A DNA stretch of 64,000 bases from Evansella clarkii (GCF_002019695.1 NZ_KV917376.1:4904072-4968071); one strand, 5' to 3'. Shown: positions 36,586 to 45,549, numbered from the stretch's first letter. A program made the numbers and translations. The notes: generated by a model not told the origin, from the sequence alone.

Positions 36586-36942
36586 TTATCCTTGCTGTGG
36601 TTCTGCACCATACAGATCCTCAAGAGGACGAGTCATTTCTTTATTCAAATCACCGATCAGCTGGCTCATACGCTGCTCAGCTTCCATAAGCTTAGAGATT
36701 GTTTCATGCTGCTGCACTAATTCAAACTGCTTTTGTGCCTGCTGGATTTCGTCTTCAGTAATTTGAGCTCCCTGCATTTGCTTCTGCTGAAGCTCCATTT
36801 GCACGTTACGGAAGTTATCAAGCATACGCTTTGCAACCTCGTCGCTGTTAACTTCGTCATGCAAGCCCTTTAAAGTAGTAAATTCTTCTGTTTCTCTTAA
36901 GGCACTTGCAAGTTCGTGTGCCTTATCATAAGGATTAGCCAT
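36586..36942 (-). CDS. yheA: YheA, YlbF/YmcA family protein
   Basis: A 118-residue helical, glutamine-rich protein of the YlbF/YmcA (DUF964) family, close in length to B. subtilis YheA (117). Family members YlbF and YmcA form a complex with YaaT that modulates RNase Y; the role of YheA itself is not known. The ATG at 36942 follows AAGGAGG; upstream in-frame codons lack a site. It precedes yheB's 3' end in the same order as in B. subtilis. Confidence 0.88.
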   Translation of the reverse strand: MANPYDKAHELASALRETEEFTTLKGLHDEVNSDEVAKRMLDNFRNVQMELQQKQMQGAQITEDEIQQAQKQFELVQQHETISKLMEAEQRMSQLIGDLNKEMTRPLEDLYGAEPQQG

Positions 36943-37102
36943 AAAATAATTTTCCTCCTTAGTTTTTTGTACGCACATCCGAAACTGGCAGTGCAGCAAA
37001 ACATACGCACTATATCTATTCCCTTAAGACTATAACATGAATCCTATGCGAATTCATCCCGGGAGCAACATTCAGAATATTCCCACCTCAACCTGATGAT
37101 AT

Positions 37103-38245
37103 TTACGAGATAAACAAAATAAACAAAGCCTGAACAAGTCCTGCAACTGCGCCGATTAAAGCACCCAGCACAGCGATCATCTTCAGCTCCCGCTTAGCAA
37201 TCTTCAAAACCATTTCTTCAAGATTTTCTAAAGGGAAGTTATTAACCTGGTCACTTACAATACCCTTAATTCCGATTCGTTTCATCACCGACTTTAACTG
37301 CCTTTCAGCCACCTGGGTGAAGCCATCAACGAAGGCTGGCAGCATAGTATAAGTAATTACCTTTTCGTACTGGTGAGCCCACTCTTTTAATGGCCTGTCC
37401 CATTCTCCGATAATCGGGGTTTCATCAACGATAGTCTGTACAAGATAATGTACGTTTTCTTCCAGTTTATCAGCCTTTATATAATCTTCCGGCGTCTTTT
37501 CCAGCATCTCATGCCATTCTCTCCTGATCCAGTAGGTGACATATTCATGCGCTCTTTCATCCCGGAACAGCTTAGTAAGCTCTTTCGATACAAGGGACGA
37601 AAAGGATACTCTCTGGGTAAATCTCCCGATCATTCCTCCAAAGCTCCCTTTTGTTTCAAAAAATCTGGAGACCATTTGGTCAACCTGGTCACGGCCTTCC
37701 GGAGACTGAAAGTATTCTTCACCTTTTTCAAGAACTTTAGCAGAGATTTCAGGAATGTAATCTTCTATTTTATCTTTCCATTCCTCCTGAAGCATGTCGT
37801 TGATTTTTTTATTTTTATAATCGTTAAAAAATACGAGCATTTTTCCTTTAATCGCTCGTTCGTATGCTTCTCTCGCTGCTTTGGTTGACCATGTATCACC
37901 TATATGTTCCTTAAGCCAGTCTTCCACAGTCAGTTCCTGCTGCAAAAAGGTTTCAAGAATAACTTTAATACGCCCTTCCGCTTCCTCAAGGAACTCTCCC
38001 TCAAAAATCTTCCGGGCAACTCCTTCAGGTGTAATCAGGTATTCTTCCACCATCGTACCGAGCTGATCAGCAATTTCCTCTCGTCGTTTAGGAATGAGCC
38101 CCGGAGTGAATGGCACCTGGAAGGAACCTATATATTTGGCATTATGTGGCCGGAGCAGCATTTGAATTGCAAGTATATTCGTTCCTCCTCCGACAGCCGC
38201 CCCGATCAGGATGAGGCCCGCAAACCAGTAAAATTGAAATTCCAT
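37103..38245 (-). CDS. yheB: YheB, DUF445 membrane protein
   Basis: A 380-residue DUF445 protein (B. subtilis YheB is 377). A membrane segment at each end (residues ~5-22 and the last ~22, LGALIGAVAGLVQALFILF) encloses a long helical domain. NILAIQMLLRPHNAKYIGSF near the N-terminus is the family signature. The ATG at 38245 follows AAAGGTG; reading further upstream only translates a repeat element. Function is unknown; the gene travels with spore-coat-associated yheC/yheD. Confidence 0.9.
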   Translation of the reverse strand: MEFQFYWFAGLILIGAAVGGGTNILAIQMLLRPHNAKYIGSFQVPFTPGLIPKRREEIADQLGTMVEEYLITPEGVARKIFEGEFLEEAEGRIKVILETFLQQELTVEDWLKEHIGDTWSTKAAREAYERAIKGKMLVFFNDYKNKKINDMLQEEWKDKIEDYIPEISAKVLEKGEEYFQSPEGRDQVDQMVSRFFETKGSFGGMIGRFTQRVSFSSLVSKELTKLFRDERAHEYVTYWIRREWHEMLEKTPEDYIKADKLEENVHYLVQTIVDETPIIGEWDRPLKEWAHQYEKVITYTMLPAFVDGFTQVAERQLKSVMKRIGIKGIVSDQVNNFPLENLEEMVLKIAKRELKMIAVLGALIGAVAGLVQALFILFIS

Positions 38246-38259
38246 TATTATCACCTTTT

Positions 38260-38418
38260 CTTTATCCCGATGCAACCGTCCGTAAAACTCCCGCCTCAAA
38301 ACATGAGATGAAACGAGGATGTTCAGGCAGGAGATAACGGACGCTAACATCCCGATTGGTTCAACTAGCAATCAGCGGGGGATGAACAAAACTCCCACTG
38401 ATTGAAGGTTCACTTTAT
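38260..38418 (-). promoter_or_regulatory. Structured 159-bp leader element upstream of yheB (copy 1)
   Basis: On the minus strand this element ends two bases before the AAAAGGTG of yheB. It matches 42667-42824 with about 16 differences. It folds as one hairpin (CAATCAGT...GCTGATTG with a GGGAG/CCCCC extension). A second stem, CGTCCGT/ACGGACG, encloses a third, CTCCTGCCT/AGGCGGGAG. Most differences between the copies keep pairing. Confidence 0.75.
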
Positions 38419-38738
38419 TTGCACCATACAGTTTCTTACTTCATAAGATACCATATCCACTGATACCCATACTTTTAAAGTGACTCTGTTTAACTTTGTT
38501 GATGATTTTCGCTTCTGGACGCTTGCTTTCACCACAGGCATAAGCGCAACATCTGCTTAATCTACACTTCGTTCGATTTCGCAGTGTTTTCTTTACCTAT
38601 GGTAATGCTTCAGCTGCAATCAACCGGAGTTTGTTCACAGTTTGATGACAGAGCCTGACTATTAATTAAAAGCTGGTCCAGTTTCCTGCCCTGTGTGCGC
38701 AGGGTGTTTATACGTATGCCGCGGGAATGAGGGATTGT
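38419..38738. other. Gene-free stretch upstream of the first ATP-grasp gene
   Basis: It presumably carries divergent promoters for yheB and the ATP-grasp genes. The part 38500-38600 (GCTTCTGGACGCTTGCTTTC and GCATAAGCGC) resembles intergenic repeat sequence of Bacillaceae as I remember it. No gene was seen. Confidence 0.4.
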
Positions 38739-40100
38739 ATGTTTTCCTTTACTTACAATATAGACAGTATAAAGCTTAATGATAAACTTCCATTTAACCA
38801 AATTGTATTCCCCGAGGAGACAGCACGTTTGTGGAAAATAAATTCTTCTATACCCGGGAAAGCCACATATCATTTTTTATCAAAGGAAATCGAAGTCTCC
38901 ACGAGTGCTGAATTAAGTCCAGGGACTGTTCAACTGCACTCCAGGCTAGCCTCCGAGCTTTCTTTGTCTCCAGGAGAAAAAATCCGCTGCTTATACAGAA
39001 AAAAGGAGAACGTTTTCCAGTTCGGCCCTTCCCTCGGGGTAGTGCTTGGCGACTGTTCGGAAATTAATGAAATGCCATTTGGCGACCTCACGCATTATTT
39101 AACCGAAATGGCAAAAACCTGTGAGAGACTTTACTGCCCTTTTACAGTATTTTCTTATAAAGAGACATCCGGCTCTTATACGGAAGGGTTTAAATACATT
39201 GAAGGAAAATGGGAAAAGTCCCTCACTCCCCTCCCACAGGTAATTTATAATCGCATTGGGCGTAGAGACCAGGAAAAATCCGTTCAATGCAAACACTTTT
39301 TCCAGCGCCTTACAGAATTAAATATACCTTATTTTAATGAAAGGTTCCTTCATAAGTGGGAAGTATATAACTATTTGCTTAATGAACCTGTATTATCACC
39401 TTATCTTCCTGAAACAAAACATTTAAAGTCTTTAGCAGATTTAGAGCAAATGGCAGAAAAACATAGCGGGCTGTATATAAAACCTTTCACAGGAAGAGAA
39501 GGTTCAGGAATTATAAAGGTTTCTGCTGATAACGGAATCTACTTTATTACCTACCCCGCAGATGAAGGGTGGCAAACAAAAAAAGTATCTTCTTTAAAAC
39601 AGCTTTATTCTATGCTTAAAGGAAGAATTATGAGAAGACCCTATATTATTCAGCCAATGATTAGTGTAAATGAGAAATATAAAGCCCCGGTGGACTTCCG
39701 GGTACTTTGTATCAAAGATTCATATAGTATATGGAAGGCATGTTCCGCTGTGGCTCGTGTAGGCCAGAAAAATACAATTGTTTCAAACCTTGCAAAAGGC
39801 GGAAGCCAGAAGCAAGCCCTGTCAATTCTGGAAGAAATCATTCCGTCCGCAGATGTACCGCATACAGAAAGGCTTATGCATGAACTCTCTCTGTTATGCG
39901 CATATGTGTTAGACAGAGAAACAGAAGGTATTTACGGGGAACTTGGCATAGATTTAATGATAGATAACGAAGGGCGCCCATGGATTCTGGAAGTAAATAT
40001 TAAACCTTCCAAAAGCGAACTGCCTGAAGCTGCCGTCAGTCTCCCTTCTGTCAATTTGATTATTTTGTATGCTGTTTCCCTGGCTGGATTTGCAGATTAA
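38739..40100 (+). CDS. ATP-grasp protein, YheD type (long form), copy 1
   Basis: A YheC/YheD-family (PF14398-type) protein; B. subtilis YheD is associated with the spore coat and the ligase substrate is unknown. The 453-residue protein has a ~120-residue N-terminal domain, then a linker with VIYNRIGRRDQE, then the ATP-grasp fold: nucleotide-binding IKPFTGREGSGIIKV, DFRVLCIKDS, and metal-binding GELGIDLMID...WILEVNIKPSK. The ATG at 38739 follows TGAGGGA; an in-frame ATG at 38727 has no spacing to a site. First of a run of four such genes. Confidence 0.87.
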   Translation: MFSFTYNIDSIKLNDKLPFNQIVFPEETARLWKINSSIPGKATYHFLSKEIEVSTSAELSPGTVQLHSRLASELSLSPGEKIRCLYRKKENVFQFGPSLGVVLGDCSEINEMPFGDLTHYLTEMAKTCERLYCPFTVFSYKETSGSYTEGFKYIEGKWEKSLTPLPQVIYNRIGRRDQEKSVQCKHFFQRLTELNIPYFNERFLHKWEVYNYLLNEPVLSPYLPETKHLKSLADLEQMAEKHSGLYIKPFTGREGSGIIKVSADNGIYFITYPADEGWQTKKVSSLKQLYSMLKGRIMRRPYIIQPMISVNEKYKAPVDFRVLCIKDSYSIWKACSAVARVGQKNTIVSNLAKGGSQKQALSILEEIIPSADVPHTERLMHELSLLCAYVLDRETEGIYGELGIDLMIDNEGRPWILEVNIKPSKSELPEAAVSLPSVNLIILYAVSLAGFAD

Positions 40101-40142
40101 TAAGTACTGGATAGTTTACTGTGCTTGGAAAGGATGACTGGC

Positions 40143-41183
40143 ATGGGAAGTCTCGGAATCCTTCAGTGGAATACAGAAAGAACCGATTATTATACAGATC
40201 AGGTAGCCGAACACTGCGCTTCTTCAGGAATACAGGTAGTCAGATTATCTCCCCTGAGCTGTAACTTCAGCACTTTAACTGCGACAGGCTGCCGTTACGA
40301 CCTGTCTGCAGGACAATGGACAAAAGATGTTTTTCCTGTCCCTGACTTCATTTACGATCGCTGTTTTTATCCTCCTGGCAGTAAAGAAAAAAAGCGGGTA
40401 ACTGAAGCTTCTGAGCAATTAAAAAAGCTCAGTGTTTTTCTTGGATCTGGCCTCCCAAATAAATGGGCTGTATACCGATGGCTCAGGAAAGATTCCCGTA
40501 TCGCCAGTTTTCTTCCCCCTACACAGCTTCTTGAAGAAGATGTGTTGAATGCCTACGTGAATGCTTTTGGGACGGTAGTTATAAAACCAGTCTTCGGTTC
40601 CGGCGGCGACGGATTTCATGTAATCCGTCGCCGGGACAATACAATCAGTCTTTATAATAAAAGCAAAGAACTCCTGCTGGCTGAAGACAGCGGGGCAACT
40701 TTATATAAATTTTTAAAAAGCAGCTTACCAGCTTCAAGGTACATTATTCAGCCTTTTCTCAAGCTGCAGTTGAACGGCCGGCCGTTTGATTTAAGGGTGG
40801 TAATGCAGAAAGAATCTCCTGAACACTGGTATGAGGCGGGCAAAGGATACCGGGTTGGCCGGAAAAATTCCTATGTGTCTAATTTGAGAGCAGGGGGCAG
40901 AATCTCCTCTTCCCTGAACCACCACAGTGGAGAATATAAACAAGCTGAACAAATTGCCGAAAAAATCTCTCCCTTAATACCATTCGTTCTGGAAAAGTAT
41001 CATCAGCCTCTTTTTGAGCTGGGAATTGACTACGGACTTGATTCCCAAGGAAAACTCTGGATCATTGAGGTTAATTCCAAGCCAGGTTACGAAACTGTCA
41101 TGAAAACAACAGATAATACCAGAAAGAAACTGATTTTTTCCAGGCCTGCCCGCCTCATCAGACAACTGGAAAACTCAGAATAA
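40143..41183 (+). CDS. ATP-grasp protein, YheC type (short form), copy 1
   Basis: A 346-residue short-form member that starts directly with the LGILQWN strand, as YheC does (B. subtilis YheC about 363). It has FIYDRCFYPPGS, the nucleotide-binding IKPVFGSGGDGFHVI, PFDLRVVMQK and the metal site ELGIDYGLD...WIIEVNSKPGYE. AAAGGA lies eight bases before the ATG at 40143; earlier in-frame TTG (40125) and ATG (40134) are less well placed. It follows the first long form by 42 bp, so they are likely co-transcribed. Confidence 0.87.
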   Translation: MGSLGILQWNTERTDYYTDQVAEHCASSGIQVVRLSPLSCNFSTLTATGCRYDLSAGQWTKDVFPVPDFIYDRCFYPPGSKEKKRVTEASEQLKKLSVFLGSGLPNKWAVYRWLRKDSRIASFLPPTQLLEEDVLNAYVNAFGTVVIKPVFGSGGDGFHVIRRRDNTISLYNKSKELLLAEDSGATLYKFLKSSLPASRYIIQPFLKLQLNGRPFDLRVVMQKESPEHWYEAGKGYRVGRKNSYVSNLRAGGRISSSLNHHSGEYKQAEQIAEKISPLIPFVLEKYHQPLFELGIDYGLDSQGKLWIIEVNSKPGYETVMKTTDNTRKKLIFSRPARLIRQLENSE

Positions 41184-41244
41184 AGGGTCAACAATAAAAG
41201 CACAGCCTTAAGATTAGTGATGCTGCAACTAAGGAGTGAGTATA

Positions 41245-42636
41245 TTGTCTTTTATAACTGAAGTCTCCCTTAATGAACTTGAGGAGGAGAGCAGCAGTCT
41301 GCTCCTCTCCAGACAGATGCTTGATAAATTATCACTCAAGGCAGGTTCAGAGCAGTATGTTTTTTTTGGCACAAAGAAAACCGCATGTACAATAAGCATC
41401 GCAGTTGATGAGAAAAATGACCGTTGCTTTCTGTCTAAAAAAGCATGGGACAGTCTCAGTATTCCGTTTCCTGTAAAGTTAAATATTCTTTCAAGTGACA
41501 CAGGGGACATTTATTTAGGTCCTGTAGTCGGGATTTACACAGCAGGTTTTACAGGAAACCTGCTTCGTCCGGCCGGAGAAAGATCTTTCTTGTTTGCCAA
41601 ATATATCAGCGCAGCTAAAGCGGCCGGTGTTCTGGCTTTTATCTTCGGTTCCCACCATCTTATGTGGGAAGAGGGAACGGTGGAAGGTTACACATACGGC
41701 AGGAAAGGATGGAAAAAAATTAAAGTCCCTCTGCCCAATGTAGTTTATGACAGGCTGCCTAACAGAAAGACAGAAGAACACCCACTCTATGCAGAAACAA
41801 GAGACCGGCTGCAAAATGAATACAGCATACCGTGGTTTAATCCAGGCTTCTTTGATAAATGGACCGTGTATAATCAGCTTTCCGGTTACCCAATGGTGAG
41901 CAGTCTGATGCCCCGGACCATATCAGCCCCTTCCGCTGTTGAAGTGAAAGAGTTTATTGAAAAATACAAGCATATTTATATAAAGCCTAAAAATGGAAGC
42001 CTGGGACTCGGTATACACCAGATCATTTTTGATCCTGATGAGCAGCTTTATTACTGCCGTTTCAGAGACCATTCCAGAAACAGGTTAAGGCGTTACGGAA
42101 GTCTGAACGGTCTCTTAAAGACACAGTTTCCTCATGGTTATGAGAACATGGTCATCCAGCAAGGAATAGATTTATTAAAATATCAGAATAACCCGATAGA
42201 TTTTCGCATCCACACAAATAAAGATGAAACAGGAAAATGGCGTATTACTGCAATAGCCGCGAAAGTGGCTGGCGCTGGCAGTGTTACTACCCACGTAAAA
42301 AGCGGCGGGCAGGTTAAATCGGTTAATGAAATATGGGAAGAGCTGCAGCTGGGAAGGGATCTTCTTGATGATTTAAAAAATATCTCGCTGAAACTAAGCA
42401 CAGCGATAGATGAAACGACAGATGGTTGTATCGGAGAAATCGGCTTCGATATAGGCATTGATGAAAAGGAAAATATCTGGATGTTCGAAGCGAATTCCAA
42501 GCCTGGCAGAACAATTTTCTTCCATCCGAAGCTTAAACGGGAAGACCTTCTAACACGAAAGTTGCCGATGGATTATGCAGTATGTTTATTCAGGAAATCC
42601 ATTGAAGCCGCTGCTGCGGAAGGAGTCACCATGTAA
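41245..42636 (+). CDS. ATP-grasp protein, YheD type (long form), copy 2
   Basis: A 463-residue long-form paralogue with the same layout as copy 1: an N-terminal domain of ~115 residues, VVYDRLPNRKTEEHP, IKPKNGSLGLGIHQI, DFRIHTNKDE and the metal site EIGFDIGID...WMFEANSKPGR. The TTG at 41245 is chosen because AAGGAG at 41231-41236 lies eight bases upstream; a GTG at 41236 overlaps that site. It follows the short form by 61 bp. Confidence 0.86.
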   Translation: MSFITEVSLNELEEESSSLLLSRQMLDKLSLKAGSEQYVFFGTKKTACTISIAVDEKNDRCFLSKKAWDSLSIPFPVKLNILSSDTGDIYLGPVVGIYTAGFTGNLLRPAGERSFLFAKYISAAKAAGVLAFIFGSHHLMWEEGTVEGYTYGRKGWKKIKVPLPNVVYDRLPNRKTEEHPLYAETRDRLQNEYSIPWFNPGFFDKWTVYNQLSGYPMVSSLMPRTISAPSAVEVKEFIEKYKHIYIKPKNGSLGLGIHQIIFDPDEQLYYCRFRDHSRNRLRRYGSLNGLLKTQFPHGYENMVIQQGIDLLKYQNNPIDFRIHTNKDETGKWRITAIAAKVAGAGSVTTHVKSGGQVKSVNEIWEELQLGRDLLDDLKNISLKLSTAIDETTDGCIGEIGFDIGIDEKENIWMFEANSKPGRTIFFHPKLKREDLLTRKLPMDYAVCLFRKSIEAAAAEGVTM

Positions 42637-42666
42637 AGAGTAAGTCTTGTAAAACGCATCCTGCGT

Positions 42667-42824
42667 ATAAAGTGAACCTTCAATCAGTGGGGTTTTCGTT
42701 CATCCCCAACTGGTTGTTAGTTGAACCAATCGGGATGTTAGCGTCCGTTATTCCCCCCTAAACATCTTTGCTTCCACTTATGTTTTGAGGCGGGAGTTTT
42801 ACGGACGGTTGCATCGGGATAAAG
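42667..42824 (+). promoter_or_regulatory. Structured 158-bp leader element upstream of the fourth ATP-grasp gene (copy 2)
   Basis: Inverted relative to copy 1 at 38260-38418. Stem 1 pairs 42681-42692 with 42704-42716; stem 2 pairs CGTCCGT (42742-42748) with ACGGACG (42801-42807); stem 3 pairs 42751-42765 with 42780-42796 (one mismatch). It ends at ATAAAG, immediately overlapping the AAAGGGTG ribosome binding site of the next gene. Confidence 0.75.
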
Positions 42825-42833
42825 GGTGAGACA

Positions 42834-43871
42834 ATGGCAGCTAACCATAATAATCCAGAAGAAAGAAATATTATTATTTTGACCGGGCAAGGGAAAGACA
42901 GAAAGTTTACAGGTGAGACACGTTTCTATGAGCAGCTCGCTGAAACGGCCCGAAAGAGACGGGGAAAGGTTTACATTCTTCCTTTTAGAGGAGGCGAGGC
43001 GGCAGACGGAAAGGCATTTAGCTGGGATATGGAAAGGAAAGAATGGGTGGAGACTTCCTGTCCGGAGCCCGATGTGGTATACAATCGTTTTTCTGACAGG
43101 TTTACAGAATGGGCAGATCCAGTCCAGCAATATTTTAACGAGCTGGAAAAAGAGAAAATCCCTTACTTTAATCGTTGTTTCTTTAACAAACTTCATACCT
43201 CCTCCCTTTTGCAAAATCATCGGGTGCTGAAAAAATATTATCCTGAAACAAAGAGGATGGCAACGAGGGATGATTTGGCCGCTTTTCTAAATAAGCACAA
43301 TGCCGTTTTTATTAAAGATATCCACGGCTCACAAGGACAAGGGATATGGAAAGTAGAAAACAATGGCACCTCCTATACCCTTCAAACTCAGAAGCAGCAA
43401 TATAAAGGACTGTCATTTCAGAACCTTGCCGAACTTTTAAAGCCTGTGTATAAAAAGAAAACATTGCTTATCCAGGAAGGAATCCCCCTTACGTTATTGA
43501 ATGACAGAACTTATGATTTCAGAGTCCTTGTTCATTTTTTCGCTGGAAAATGGCACGTAACGGGGATCGGCGTCCGCCAGGCCCGCAATGGTGGATACAC
43601 CACCCACGTTCCACAGGGCGGCCGTATCCTGTCTTTTGACTCAGTCCCTGTAAAGCCGGACCCGGAAACTGTGAAGCAGTTGTCAGCACATATAGGAAAA
43701 ATGCTGGATTTAAAATTTCAGAATGTAAGGGAGTTTTCTTTCGATTTAGGTACAGACGATGAAGGCGGGCTGTGGATTCTGGACGTTAACAGTAAGCCAA
43801 TGATGTTTGATGAACGAGAGATAAATAAAAAGAGGATCAATACTCTGGCAAGGATATTTGCCGAGGCTTAG
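42834..43871 (+). CDS. ATP-grasp protein, YheC type (short form), copy 2
   Basis: A 345-residue short-form member: IIILTGQGKDRKF at the start, VVYNRFSDRFTEWADP, nucleotide-binding IKDIHGSQGQGIWKV, DFRVLVHFFAGK and the metal site FSFDLGTDDEGG...WILDVNSKPMMF. AAAGGGTG precedes the ATG. It is more divergent than the other three. It is the only one of the four with the structured leader directly upstream, 197 bp after the previous gene, and may form a separate transcription unit. Confidence 0.86.
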   Translation: MAANHNNPEERNIIILTGQGKDRKFTGETRFYEQLAETARKRRGKVYILPFRGGEAADGKAFSWDMERKEWVETSCPEPDVVYNRFSDRFTEWADPVQQYFNELEKEKIPYFNRCFFNKLHTSSLLQNHRVLKKYYPETKRMATRDDLAAFLNKHNAVFIKDIHGSQGQGIWKVENNGTSYTLQTQKQQYKGLSFQNLAELLKPVYKKKTLLIQEGIPLTLLNDRTYDFRVLVHFFAGKWHVTGIGVRQARNGGYTTHVPQGGRILSFDSVPVKPDPETVKQLSAHIGKMLDLKFQNVREFSFDLGTDDEGGLWILDVNSKPMMFDEREINKKRINTLARIFAEA

Positions 43872-44103
43872 CCTGCCGGTTTACCCTTCCTCCCTTTATA
43901 GAATGAGCTGATAAACTTCTGAATCCTTCCTTGTCTGTTGCCGCTGACTTTTTATGATATGATAGTTTTAGCCAGGGATTATGAAAATGGATATCCATTT
44001 CTTCACGTGAAGATTTAGTCCTGAGAAGACGCTGGACTAACTTCACCTTACATAAAGGTCCCTAAGAGCTCAGATAAAGAGTCAGCTACTGGAGGAATGT
44101 ATT
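43872..44103. other. Intergenic region before the yheE-like gene
   Basis: It contains two short palindromes, ATGGATATCCAT near 43988 and CTTCACGTGAAG near 44001. No gene or clear promoter was seen. Confidence 0.35.
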
Positions 44104-44322
44104 TTGATATCTCACTTTAATTATAAAGAAATCAAAAATAACTTAATTAATCAGGAGTGGAGCTTTTCGTTTTTTTATCAGCAAAAACGATATACAGGGA
44201 AATATTATAAAGATGGCAGCATCAAGTGGACAAGCCCGGAAGATATCAACGAAGAGGACAGGAAGTTCCTTGAAACTGCCATACATGATTTAATGCTTTA
44301 TCATGTATACGAAGACCATTAG
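44104..44322 (+). CDS. yheE: YheE-like (DUF5342) small protein
   Basis: A 72-residue soluble protein (SFSFFYQQKRYTGKYYKDGS, then WTSPEDINEEDRKFLE) with the size and motif pattern I associate with YheE/DUF5342 of Bacillus. The start is a TTG with GGAGG eight bases upstream. Its position next to the ATP-grasp genes matches yheE-yheD-yheC in B. subtilis. Function unknown. Confidence 0.72.
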   Translation: MISHFNYKEIKNNLINQEWSFSFFYQQKRYTGKYYKDGSIKWTSPEDINEEDRKFLETAIHDLMLYHVYEDH

Positions 44323-44351
44323 AATCTTTTTAATGAAGGGGTAAGCAATTC

Positions 44352-45275
44352 ATGCTTGATAAGCTGAAAAATTATTATGCGGGACTACTGGCAGAAAACG
44401 CTCAGACTATCCCGGAGGAATACCGCCTGACTTTATATGAGGAAAATGAAGAAGAAATTATACTTGATAAACGCAAGTTATCGAGCGAAGAAGTTTCATT
44501 GCTGGAAACACTGTTTAATAATTCTCCCGCTCTTCCATCAAGGCCGGTTTCGGTTTCCGAAGGTATGATATATAACTGGCTTTTTAAAGATGAAGAACCT
44601 GATTTTTCCCTGTTAAATAATATCATTAACCCGCCTGTGCGGCTGGTCCACTTTTATATAAAAAGCAGAATAAGTGACTACGAATCTTTTGAAGAAGCTC
44701 TTAAAAGCTTGTTTGTATCTACCCAGTCCCTTATATGGGCTTCTGCCACAGAAGGATTTCTTGTACAGGAGATCACAGCTGACAGCGAGGATATGGAAAC
44801 TGATGAGTCTATACCGGATATTATTGCTTCAGACTTTTTCGTTCAAGCGCTTTTCTATACAGGATCCATCATTTCCGAGGTGGCAGATTTAAAGAACAGG
44901 CATGCATGGGAAGCCGAAGCTTTCAGAACAGCACGTCTGGTGATGCCTGCCAAAAGCATTTATATTGAGCAGGAGATTGTCCCTGCTCTTATGATTAACG
45001 AACTTAACAATGAATCAAGACAAAAACTTCTTGAGCTCCTGGATCCTGTGTTAAGTGAACATGATCTGCTGGAATCTGTGAAAGTATATCTCGAGTGCAA
45101 TATGAATACGAGCATGGCGGCAAAAAAACTGTACATGCATCGTAACACTGTACAATACAGAGTAGATAAATTTATTGAAAAAACGTCAATTGACATTAAA
45201 AGGTTTCCAAATGCCGTGGCAGTTTATATTTTATTTCTCCTTTCCCAGGCAGTATCACAAGGCAGCGATAATTAA
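44352..45275 (+). CDS. PucR/CdaR-type transcriptional regulator (YxkF-like)
   Basis: A 307-residue regulator. The C-terminal ~60 residues form the PucR-family helix-turn-helix (YLECNMNTSMAAKKLYMHRN, then TVQYRVDKFIE); the rest is a divergent sensory region without a recognisable motif. B. subtilis YxkF is a similar regulator next to msmX, and an MsmX-type ATPase gene lies downstream here, so control of sugar uptake is plausible. AAGGGG precedes the ATG. The gene starts 29 bp after yheE. Confidence 0.78.
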   Translation: MLDKLKNYYAGLLAENAQTIPEEYRLTLYEENEEEIILDKRKLSSEEVSLLETLFNNSPALPSRPVSVSEGMIYNWLFKDEEPDFSLLNNIINPPVRLVHFYIKSRISDYESFEEALKSLFVSTQSLIWASATEGFLVQEITADSEDMETDESIPDIIASDFFVQALFYTGSIISEVADLKNRHAWEAEAFRTARLVMPAKSIYIEQEIVPALMINELNNESRQKLLELLDPVLSEHDLLESVKVYLECNMNTSMAAKKLYMHRNTVQYRVDKFIEKTSIDIKRFPNAVAVYILFLLSQAVSQGSDN

Positions 45276-45312
45276 AAAATGATCCTCTTGAACTCAGGGA
45301 AGAGGGGGTCCA

Positions 45313-45549
45313 AAAAGAGACTGGGACATAACTAAAGTGTTTAAATGAAAATACGAGCAAAATATCACTATAGCGGAGGAAATATACGTAGACTCCTTCG
45401 GGAGCAAAGGCAACGGTGAGACCCCACAGGGCGATGCCCGAGGAGGCTCACCAGCCGCCCGAGGAAAGCGAAGTGTATTTCCGTAGCGTTTTTTTTATCC
45501 TTGTTCGGATTTTCAATCCATCAAAAACTTCTGCCCCTGCCTCTTTAAA
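45313..45549. repeat. Dispersed Bacillaceae intergenic palindrome
   Basis: The ends AAAGAGACTGGGAC and CTGCCCCTGCCTCTTT are imperfectly complementary. The middle (GACTCC...GGTGAGACCCCACAGGGC...GAGGAGGCTCACCAGCCGCC) and GGAAAGCGAAGTGTATTTCC are typical of a repeat I know to occur many times in Bacillus-group genomes. This is one copy. Confidence 0.75.

Noticed and set aside
38246-38371. A longer yheB start that would add about 42 residues
   Set aside because: The extension only translates the repeat element, and a good ribosome binding site precedes the ATG at 38245.
41245-42636. The second long ATP-grasp protein as D-alanine-D-alanine ligase or RimK
   Set aside because: The order of motifs, the N-terminal domain and the NSKPGR metal site fit the YheC/YheD family, and the four-gene context is that of yheC/yheD.
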